32,791 nucleotides of DNA, from contig NZ_BMOL01000019.1 in assembly GCF_014647055.1 (NCBI RefSeq), positions 1 through 32,791 of the forward strand, given 5' to 3'. Below the pieces are notes generated by a model. The model saw only the letters and a program-made list of their open reading frames with translations, was not told the DNA's origin and made no database searches. Source of the DNA: Deinococcus aerolatus (GTDB lineage Bacteria; Deinococcota; Deinococci; Deinococcales; Deinococcaceae). Of this stretch, positions 17,466 through 23,479 are shown piece by piece. The number at the start of each line of letters is the position of its first letter. The first letter of the stretch is position 1. The translations under genes and the position numbers were made by a program.

Positions 17466-18305
17466 ATGACCTACCGTGCTGGCTGGATTCATTTCACCAA
17501 CGTCGCTCCAATTCTCGATTCGCTGGAATTACCGCCGGACGTCACCGCCATGACCGGGGTGCCGACGCAGATGAATGCGGCGCTGCTCTCGGGCCAGGTG
17601 GACATCGCCAACATCAGCGCGGTGGAATTTATCCGCCACGCCGACAGTCTGGAAGCGTTGCCCGATTTCAGCGTCAGCGTGCTGGGGCCGGTGTACTCGG
17701 TCAACCTGTTCCACACCCGTCCGCTGGCGGAACTGGGCCGGATTGCCCTGACCGCGCAGTCGGCCATGAGCGTGGCGCTGCTGGAGGTGCTGCTGCGCGA
17801 GCGCGGCCTCTCCCCGGCGCTGGAACGCGCCGAGGGCGAGGCCGAGGAGCTGCTGGCCAGCGGCTACGACGGCGTGCTGCGCATCGGCGACAGCGCCCTG
17901 CGCGAGTGGTACCGCGTGGTGGGGCCGCTGACCCCGGAGCGCACCATGACCACGCTGCCAGACAGCGGGCGCGGCATCACCGTCACTGATCTGGCCGAGG
18001 CCTGGTTCCGACTGACCGGGCACCCCTTTACCTTCGCCGTGTGGGCCTACCGCAAGGACCGCCCGCCCCCGACGGCACTGGTGCAGGCCATGCGCGTGGC
18101 CCGGCGGCACGGCATCGGACACCTGGCAGACGTGGCGGGGCGGCACGCGGCCAGACTGGGGCTGCCCGAGCGGGTGGTGCAGCATTACCTGTGGAACTTC
18201 CGCTATCACCTGGAAGCGCCGGACCGACTGGGTCTGCAGGAATTTGCCGCCAAGTCCGTGCCGGACCACGCGCCGCTGTGCTTCGGGCAGAGGCCGGGGG
18301 AGTAG
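17466..18305 (+). CDS. mqnA: Chorismate dehydratase, menaquinone pathway
   Basis: 279 residues. It removes water from chorismate to form 3-[(1-carboxyvinyl)oxy]benzoate, the first step of the futalosine pathway. The fold is that of a periplasmic-binding protein but acts in the cytoplasm (no signal peptide). Family segments: AGWIHFTNVAPILDSLE, PTQMNAALLSGQVDIANISAVEF, GPVYSVNLFH, the DGVLRIGDSAL motif, and GHPFTFAVWAYR. It provides the substrate for MqnE in the same operon. A GGGGG stretch 7 bases before the ATG may serve as ribosome binding site. mqnC and mqnD are not in the window. Confidence 0.93.
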   Translation: MTYRAGWIHFTNVAPILDSLELPPDVTAMTGVPTQMNAALLSGQVDIANISAVEFIRHADSLEALPDFSVSVLGPVYSVNLFHTRPLAELGRIALTAQSAMSVALLEVLLRERGLSPALERAEGEAEELLASGYDGVLRIGDSALREWYRVVGPLTPERTMTTLPDSGRGITVTDLAEAWFRLTGHPFTFAVWAYRKDRPPPTALVQAMRVARRHGIGHLADVAGRHAARLGLPERVVQHYLWNFRYHLEAPDRLGLQEFAAKSVPDHAPLCFGQRPGE

Positions 18306-18314
18306 CGGAGGCAC

Positions 18315-18454
18315 CTCATACGGATTCCGTCTGTTTCGTTAACAAACCGGGAGGACGCCGGTTTGCCAACTCCACTCCCGGAACCCGTTCTACTGGTTCT
18401 CGCTTCGCTCGGATTTTCATCGTTTTGTAAACGATTCAATCGGAGCCCGTATCA
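18315..18454. repeat. MITE-like small repeat with imperfect terminal inverted repeats
   Basis: The left end CTCATACGGATTCCG (18315-18329) and the right end, read inward from 18454 as GTGATACGGGCTCCG, match at 11 of 15 positions, and similarity continues to TCG about 24 bases in. The ends also resemble the IS630-type terminus at 270-285. The element is about 140 bp and non-coding, with an internal stem (CCGGGAGG.../...CTCCCGG near 18348-18381). It looks like a non-autonomous element mobilised by an IS630-type transposase, similar in kind to the small noncoding repeats of Deinococcus genomes. It lies directly after the mqnA stop. Confidence 0.6.
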
Positions 18455-18533
18455 CTTCGCAAGTCCTGTTCGCAAAGAGCGGTGAGCGTGGGAACTGACC
18501 CGCAGTGGGCTTCACAGGGGACAGCCACAGAAC

Positions 18534-18561
18534 AAAAAAAAGGGAGCCGACGGGGGCTCCC
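18534..18561 (-). terminator. Intrinsic terminator of the small RNA
   Basis: On the minus strand GGGAGCC (18561-18555) pairs with GGCTCCC (18548-18542) around a 6-base loop, followed directly by eight T (18541-18534). This is the strongest intrinsic terminator in the window. It points away from any annotated minus-strand gene, which is the main reason to expect a transcript upstream of it. Confidence 0.85.
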
Positions 18562-18698
18562 TGGTGTGGTTCAAAGTGCGCGGGTCTTCTCCCGCTCCTC
18601 TGTTCGCGCGTCCGTTTTTATGGTTCCCGGAGGTGGACGCCGCCCTCAAGTGCGTGTGTACATCGTGGATTGCACTGCATAGCCATTCCAGGCCAGAA
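18534..18698 (-). ncRNA. Probable small RNA (unassigned, about 165 nt)
   Basis: A minus-strand transcription unit with no long open frame lies between a near-consensus promoter (18732-18704) and a perfect intrinsic terminator (18561-18534). Three internal hairpins can be drawn in transcript order: AGTGC/GCACT (18676-18672 with 18653-18649), GCGTCC/GGACGC (18640-18635 with 18613-18608) and GCGGG/CCCGC (18595-18591 with 18584-18580, 6-base loop). A single-stranded stretch then precedes the terminator stem. I do not recognise it as 4.5S, 6S, RNase P or tmRNA: the length or core motifs do not fit. A 22-codon frame (18686-18618) is included but has no ribosome binding site. No downstream minus-strand gene exists for it to lead into. 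Confidence 0.65.
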
Positions 18699-18703
18699 AC
18701 GTA

Positions 18704-18732
18704 AATATAGACCGGCGGCGGAAGAATGTCAA
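18704..18732 (-). promoter_or_regulatory. Near-consensus sigma-A promoter of the small RNA
   Basis: On the minus strand TTGACA (18732-18727), a 17-base spacer, and TATATT (18709-18704): 6/6 and 5/6 matches at optimal spacing. The predicted start of transcription is near 18698. No other promoter in the window is as good. It is divergent from the crotonase promoter about 40 bp away. Confidence 0.75.
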
Positions 18733-18768
18733 GGGCAACGTCCTGGAACCAGGTGCAGGGGCAGGCGC

Positions 18769-18774
18769 TACACT
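18769..18774 (+). promoter_or_regulatory. Leaderless -10 box (TACACT) for the crotonase gene
   Basis: TACACT, a 7-base gap GCCGCCT, then ATG 18782. No Shine-Dalgarno sequence. Confidence 0.55.
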
Positions 18775-18781
18775 GCCGCCT

Positions 18782-19522
<741 letters not shown>

Positions 19523-19542
19523 GCCAGGGGAGATTCACCCCA

Positions 19543-19595
19543 GCCGATAGCGGCGGGGCCACAGCAAACCTGCCTGTGGCCCCGCCGCTGTCGGC
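19543..19595. terminator. 22-bp near-perfect hairpin after the crotonase gene
   Basis: Left arm 19543-19564 pairs with right arm 19574-19595 over 22 bp with a single G-U pair and a 9-base loop (CAAACCTGC). No T-run follows on either strand. It lies 20 bp past the crotonase stop, and its right arm ends 2 bases before the -10 box of the next gene. It may end transcription without a U-tract or insulate the downstream promoter. Confidence 0.6.
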
Positions 19596-19597
19596 GC

Positions 19598-19603
19598 TAT
19601 GCT
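19598..19603 (+). promoter_or_regulatory. Leaderless -10 box (TATGCT), fixes a GTG start
   Basis: TATGCT is followed by GCGGGGC and GTG 19611. The ATG at 19599 in the same frame lies inside the -10 box, so it cannot be the start of this transcript; GTG 19611 is the likely start. Confidence 0.5.
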
Positions 19604-19610
19604 GCGGGGC

Positions 19611-20102
19611 GTGAAACACGTCGTCCGGCTCCTGCTGCTGTGGCTGCTGCTGACGGTGGGTACAGCACAGGCGGCGGCAGTGGGCGGTGCCCAGGCAGCC
19701 GCGCAGGCCGGACACACCGCCAGCCTGCACGTGACGTTTGGGTTGCGCGACCTGCTGGTCAGCCGCGACGCGCCCAACACCGTGCATCTGAGCACCCCCT
19801 GGGGACAGGCCAGCGCCGAGGTCAGCGGCGCGGCGCATCCCGACGCGACATTCAGCGGGTACTACCGCAGCGTCCGGCCCCTGCACCTGCGGGTGCGCGT
19901 GCCAGCGGGAACACGGCCCGGCCAGTATCCGGCCACGCTCCACGCCCGGCTGTTCACCTGCGATCAGAAACGCGGGCTGTGCATCCGGCGGGACGCGAAC
20001 GTGGCGGTCAGCATTCAGGTGGTGGCCGCAGGTGTGACGGCAGAGGTCCGCCCGACGCACCTCACGGACGCAACCCTGGCTCCTCTGGGACGCTTCCGCT
20101 AG
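19611..20102 (+). CDS. Secreted protein, possibly DsbD N-terminal-like
   Basis: 163 residues. The signal peptide is clear: VKHVVR, a run of Leu (LLLLWLLLTVGT), cleavage after AQA (about residue 21). The mature part is beta-rich, with strands HTASLHVTFG, PLHLRVRVP and VAVSIQVVAAG. The segment HARLFTCDQKRGLCIRRD has two Cys seven residues apart just before a final strand. That layout recalls the immunoglobulin-like N-terminal domain of DsbD, where two Cys shuttle electrons in the periplasm. The similarity is only by pattern, and no membrane part of DsbD is adjacent, so the assignment is tentative. Confidence 0.65.
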   Translation: MKHVVRLLLLWLLLTVGTAQAAAVGGAQAAAQAGHTASLHVTFGLRDLLVSRDAPNTVHLSTPWGQASAEVSGAAHPDATFSGYYRSVRPLHLRVRVPAGTRPGQYPATLHARLFTCDQKRGLCIRRDANVAVSIQVVAAGVTAEVRPTHLTDATLAPLGRFR

Positions 20103-20181
20103 GAGCCGTGCTGGACGGGGGGGTGCTTTATGTCCTCCCGTCAACACGATTCGGAAGGCGAATCTTTTTATTCTCATACTA

Positions 20182-20207
20182 CTCATAGTCTATTTTTCGA
20201 TTATGAG
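20182..20207. promoter_or_regulatory. 26-bp palindrome upstream of nadV (candidate operator)
   Basis: CTCATAGTC (20182-20190), an 8-base AT-rich spacer, then GATTATGAG (20199-20207): 8 of 9 positions are complementary. A partial extra copy CTCATACTA precedes it at 20173-20181. It sits 31 bp before the nadV start in the most AT-rich patch of the region (about 20160-20205), so it probably overlaps the nadV promoter. A repressor of NAD salvage (for example of the NrtR type) is a guess; no regulator gene is nearby. Confidence 0.5.
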
Positions 20208-20238
20208 CGCAACAAGCTGGACCACAGGAGGCTCCCTC

Positions 20239-21639
20239 ATGACCCGCACCGCCCTCCCGCGCCTGAGCGACGACAACCTGATTCTGGACACCGACAGCTA
20301 CAAGAGCAGCCACTTTCTGCAGTACCCCCCCGGCACCACGCGGCTGTTCTCGTACCTGGAATCGCGCGGTGGGCGCTATCCGGTCACGCGCTTTTTTGGG
20401 CTGCAATACATTCTGGACCGTTACCTGACGCGCCGGATTACCGCAGAGATGGTGGAGGAGGCCCGCAGCCTGATCGAACCGCACGGCGAACCTTTCCCCT
20501 ACGACGGCTGGATGCGGGTGGTCGATGTCCACGGCGGCAGGCTCCCGCTGGAGGTGCGCGCCGTGCCCGAGGGCACCCTGGTGCCCATCCATAACGTGCT
20601 GATGAGCGTGACCAACACCGATCCCGAGTTACCGTGGCTGGTGGGCTGGTTCGAGACCATGCTGATGCGGGTGTGGTACCCCATTACGGTCTGCACGCAG
20701 AGCTGGCACATTCGCCAGATCATCGGCAAGGCGCTGGAGGAAACCTGCGACGATCCGGCAGCGGAATTACCCTTCAAGTTGCACGACTTCGGCAGCCGGG
20801 GCGTGAGCAGCCGCGAGAGCGCGGGCCTGGGGGCGCTGGCGCATCTGGTCAACTTCCAGGGCAGCGACACCCTGGAAGCCCTGCGGGTGGCCCGCAACCA
20901 CTACGACGCTGATATCGCGGGCTTTTCCATCCCCGCCGCCGAGCACAGCACGATTACCAGCTGGGGCAAGGAGCATGAGGTGGACGCCTACCGCAACATG
21001 GTGGCGCAGTTCGGCAAGCCGGGCGGGTTGTACTCGGTGGTCAGCGACAGCTATGACCTGAAATACGCCATCAACACCCACTGGGGCGAGACGCTGCGAC
21101 AACTGGTGATCGACAGCGGCGGCACCCTGGTGGTGCGCCCCGACAGCGGCGAGCCGCCCGCGATGGTCCGGCTGGCCGTACGCGCCCTGGCTGCCAAATT
21201 TGGCACCACGGTGAACAACAAGGGCTATCAGGTCCTGAATCATGTACGCGTGATTCAGGGCGACGGCATCGACGAGGGGACCATCACCCAGATTCTGCAG
21301 AACCTGCTGATCGACGGCTTCAGCGCCGAGAATGTCACCTTCGGCATGGGCGGGGCGCTGCTGCAAAAGGTGGACCGTGACACCCAGCGTTTCGCCTACA
21401 AGGCCAGCGCGGGCCTGATCGACGGCGCGTACCGGGGCATCTACAAGGACCCCGTGACCGATCCCGGCAAGCGCAGCAAGGACGGTGTGCTGGACCTGGT
21501 GATGGAAAACGGGCGGATGACCACGCGGGCGTATTACACCTTCGACACGGACTTCCCCGGCTCGTTGATGCGGACGGTATTTAAGGATGGGGAGCTTTTA
21601 ATGCGGGATACGCTGGAGGAAATTCGGGGGCGGGGGTGA
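20239..21639 (+). CDS. nadV: Nicotinamide phosphoribosyltransferase
   Basis: 466 residues, the usual length for NAMPT/NadV. It makes nicotinamide mononucleotide from nicotinamide and PRPP, the first step of the short NAD salvage route. Family motifs: LILDTDSYKSSHFLQYPPGT near the start, KLHDFGSRGVSS, FSIPAAEHSTITSWG (active-site region), SDSYDLKYAI, GGTLVVRPDSGEPP (phosphate and ribose binding), and NVTFGMGGALLQKVDRDTQ. The start is fixed by AGGAGG 8 bases before ATG 20239. The two genes that follow overlap by 4 bases each, so the three form a tight operon. NAD supply matters for DNA ligase in this group, but the link here is only context. Confidence 0.95.
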   Translation: MTRTALPRLSDDNLILDTDSYKSSHFLQYPPGTTRLFSYLESRGGRYPVTRFFGLQYILDRYLTRRITAEMVEEARSLIEPHGEPFPYDGWMRVVDVHGGRLPLEVRAVPEGTLVPIHNVLMSVTNTDPELPWLVGWFETMLMRVWYPITVCTQSWHIRQIIGKALEETCDDPAAELPFKLHDFGSRGVSSRESAGLGALAHLVNFQGSDTLEALRVARNHYDADIAGFSIPAAEHSTITSWGKEHEVDAYRNMVAQFGKPGGLYSVVSDSYDLKYAINTHWGETLRQLVIDSGGTLVVRPDSGEPPAMVRLAVRALAAKFGTTVNNKGYQVLNHVRVIQGDGIDEGTITQILQNLLIDGFSAENVTFGMGGALLQKVDRDTQRFAYKASAGLIDGAYRGIYKDPVTDPGKRSKDGVLDLVMENGRMTTRAYYTFDTDFPGSLMRTVFKDGELLMRDTLEEIRGRG

Positions 21640-21980
21640 GCAAGCAGCTTGCCTTACTCCCGGTTACGCTGACACGCCTAATCCAAGACGGAACATGCCC
21701 CGATTGGATCGAAGCAGAGTTGACCGACGCCGACGATAGAAAATGGGTTTTTACAGAGAAAGTTCCCGTTGTCGGTGTTGAAGACGTAGAACACTTACCA
21801 GACCCATTGAATATGTTCTGTCTCGTCCTGGAGGAAAAACTCAGGCGGGCTGGTGAGGTCCTGAAACTCATCACTTTTCACGAGGAGACTTATGTGGTTT
21901 CAGAGGCAAATCGTTATGCCCTTACATCCTGGGTAAGCGCGTCAGATTTATCGGATGTCAGGCAAGAAGCTCAGAAATGA
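21636..21980 (+). CDS. Hypothetical protein with unusually low GC (possibly acquired)
   Basis: 114 residues, not recognised. The sequence (TRLIQDGTCPDWIEAELTDA, WVFTEKVPVVGVEDVEHLP, FHEETYVVSEANRYALTSWV) is a compact mix of strands and helices without signal peptide or membrane helix. It looks like the small single-domain proteins often found as immunity or accessory factors. Its GC content is clearly below that of its neighbours, close to half, with many A/T-ending codons (AAA, GAA, TTT, TTA), a sign of recent transfer. The start GTG overlaps the nadV stop (GTGA), and its own stop overlaps the next start (ATGA). Function unknown. Confidence 0.7.
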   Translation: MSKQLALLPVTLTRLIQDGTCPDWIEAELTDADDRKWVFTEKVPVVGVEDVEHLPDPLNMFCLVLEEKLRRAGEVLKLITFHEETYVVSEANRYALTSWVSASDLSDVRQEAQK

Positions 21981-22579
21981 ATGCCCTCATCCCTCTCCTT
22001 CCCGCCCTGCATACCCTGGAACCGCTGGGCCTCTCCTCCACTGCCGTTGGATCGTGGTCTGCCTACGCCAATCCTGAGCAGGCCGCCCGCCTCGCCCGGT
22101 ATCTGGAGGCCGAGTTTCGCGCGCTGGCCGGGGCCTACGCGGACAGCGTGGACCACGCCTACCTGCGCTCGGAGGCCTTCCGGGCCAACGTGGTTCAGGC
22201 GGTGCGCGCGGCGGAGGTGGCCGAGTCCGAAGCCAAACTGCGCTTCATCGCCCGCGCCCTGGCCGGCTGCCTGCTGAACTTCCCACCGCCCGCGCTGGAC
22301 AAGTTTCAGACGCTGCGGATCATCGGGGAGCTGTCGGACCGGGAAACGCATGTCTTCGTGGGCCTGTTTGATCTACTGGACCCGATAGAGCCGTTCGAGG
22401 ACCGCATTCCCGCAGGCACCACCGCGACGGTGGCGGGCCTGTCCCGGCAGGAATTCGCGGCAGCATTGCTGGGGCTGGGGCAACTGGGGCTGCTGGCGCG
22501 GGAGGACGGTGGATGGAAGCTGACGGCTCTGGGGCGACAGGTGGCGACGCTGTGCCGGATTGGAGGGGAGATTGACTGA
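21977..22579 (+). CDS. Hypothetical protein with C-terminal winged-helix-like region
   Basis: 200 residues, not recognised. The first 130 residues are helical (PEQAARLARYLEAEFRALAG, EVAESEAKLRFIARALAG). The last 60 residues (TVAGLSRQEFAAALLGLGQL, GLLAREDGGWKLTALGRQVA) have the helix-helix-wing pattern of a small winged-helix domain, which suggests DNA or protein binding. No signal peptide. GC content is back to the local average, unlike the gene before it. It is translationally coupled (ATGA) to that gene and is the last gene of the nadV operon. A regulator of the operon is possible but unproven. Confidence 0.65.
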   Translation: MNALIPLLPALHTLEPLGLSSTAVGSWSAYANPEQAARLARYLEAEFRALAGAYADSVDHAYLRSEAFRANVVQAVRAAEVAESEAKLRFIARALAGCLLNFPPPALDKFQTLRIIGELSDRETHVFVGLFDLLDPIEPFEDRIPAGTTATVAGLSRQEFAAALLGLGQLGLLAREDGGWKLTALGRQVATLCRIGGEID

Positions 22580-22585
22580 CCCCAG

Positions 22586-22885
22586 CTAGCGCAGGTCTCT
22601 CATGTAGTCGGCATGCACACGCTCCAGAAGTTCCGCACGGCTGGCATGGGGAAAACGCCTGCGTTTGGCCGTGACCCCGCGCTCAATGGCCCCCCGGTTG
22701 TTCCGGGTCACGGTCAGGAGCTTTTGCAGCCAGAAGTCTTCCTGAGCAGGCGGGGGCAGACGCCCAGAGCGCGGAGACTGCCGCCGCGTCGCGAGACCTG
22801 ACGGCCTTCCCATCTTCCCCCGACTGAACAGAAGCAAAGCAGCCCAGAACAGGGCCAGAAGAGCCAGAAAGACCGCCACCGACAT
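22586..22885 (-). CDS. Small single-pass membrane protein (hypothetical)
   Basis: 99 residues. Residues 2-21 (SVAVFLALLALFWAALLLFS) are a membrane helix or signal anchor; the following stretch is basic (RGKMGR, ATRRQSPRSGR), which places it in the cytoplasm. A helical C-terminus (DFWLQKLLTVTRNNRGAIER, then TAKRRRFPHASRAELLERVH) may bind nucleic acid or another protein. The family is not recognised. It is convergent with the nadV operon, 6 bp from its end. The start has a leaderless box 6 bases upstream. Confidence 0.68.
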   Translation of the reverse strand: MSVAVFLALLALFWAALLLFSRGKMGRPSGLATRRQSPRSGRLPPPAQEDFWLQKLLTVTRNNRGAIERGVTAKRRRFPHASRAELLERVHADYMRDLR

Positions 22886-22891
22886 GCCCGC

Positions 22892-22897
22892 ACTCTA
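22892..22897 (-). promoter_or_regulatory. Leaderless -10 box (TAGAGT) for the 99-residue membrane protein
   Basis: On the minus strand TAGAGT is followed by GCGGGC and ATG at 22885. It overlaps the first base of the divergent small gene at 22897. Confidence 0.45.
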
Positions 22898-23097
22898 TGG
22901 GCCACACTCTTTCTCCTCTGGCACAACCCCATTCAGGAGCCTTTAGGAACATCCTTGGCCTCACCCTGCCACCCCTGGCCCTCGGCCTGATGGGCGGCCT
23001 GTGCGTCCTGGTCAGCCTGTATTACCTGTGGGGCCAGGAAGTCCGGGGGGATGTGGCCGAGCGGGTGGCACAGGTGCGGGAGGCCCTGAGCGTCTAG
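22897..23097 (+). CDS. Very small membrane protein (hypothetical, start uncertain)
   Basis: 66 residues. It has one membrane helix (LPPLALGLMGGLCVLVSLYYLW) and a short helical tail (EVRGDVAERVAQVREALS). Third-position GC is high, as in real genes here. The ATG at 22897 is only 11 bp from the divergent start and overlaps that gene's -10 box, so the true start may lie downstream (ATG 22990 would leave 35 residues and cut the helix). AGGAG at 22935 has no in-frame start after it. The stop overlaps that of the convergent cupin gene. No function can be given. Confidence 0.45.
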   Translation: MGHTLSPLAQPHSGAFRNILGLTLPPLALGLMGGLCVLVSLYYLWGQEVRGDVAERVAQVREALSV

Positions 23098-23456
23098 CCG
23101 CCGTAGTCCGCGTCGGTCACCTTCGCCAGCCACACGGTTTCCCCCGCGTTGATGGCCATGTGCTGCATCAGCGAATCCGGGGCCGCGCCGTGCCAGTGTT
23201 CCTCGCCCGCCTCAATCTGCACCACGTCCCCGGCAGACATGGTCAGGGCCGCCTCACCGCGCTTCTGCACCCGGCCCACGCCACTCAGAACGATCAGGGT
23301 TTGCCCGTGTGGGTGCGTGTGCCACGCGGTTCGTGCGCCCGGGGTAAAGGTCACGCGCAGCACCCCCTCGGCCTGACGTTCCATCCAGACCTGTCCGGTG
23401 AAATTGGCCTCGGGGGCGGGCTTCATGGTCAGCATCTGGCCGGGAATATGTTTCAT
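23094..23456 (-). CDS. Cupin-domain protein
   Basis: 120 residues forming one cupin barrel. The metal-binding motif 1 is FTPGARTAWHTHPHGQTLIVLSG (WHTHPHGQ gives two His and a Gln) and motif 2 is GDVVQIEAGEEHWHG. This arrangement matches small cupins often found with carboxymuconolactone decarboxylase-type proteins, active as metal-dependent enzymes or sensors. No DNA-binding domain and no signal peptide. The final segment MQHMAINAG...WLAKVTDADYGG is typical of that group. It is monocistronic, with a leaderless box; the deaminase gene lies downstream-to-upstream on the same strand but ends before it. Confidence 0.85.
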   Translation of the reverse strand: MKHIPGQMLTMKPAPEANFTGQVWMERQAEGVLRVTFTPGARTAWHTHPHGQTLIVLSGVGRVQKRGEAALTMSAGDVVQIEAGEEHWHGAAPDSLMQHMAINAGETVWLAKVTDADYGG

Positions 23457-23462
23457 GGAGCC

Positions 23463-23468
23463 AGACTA
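23463..23468 (-). promoter_or_regulatory. Leaderless -10 box (TAGTCT) for the cupin gene
   Basis: On the minus strand TAGTCT is followed by GGCTCC and ATG at 23456. Confidence 0.5.
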
Positions 23469-23479
23469 CGCTGTCCGGT

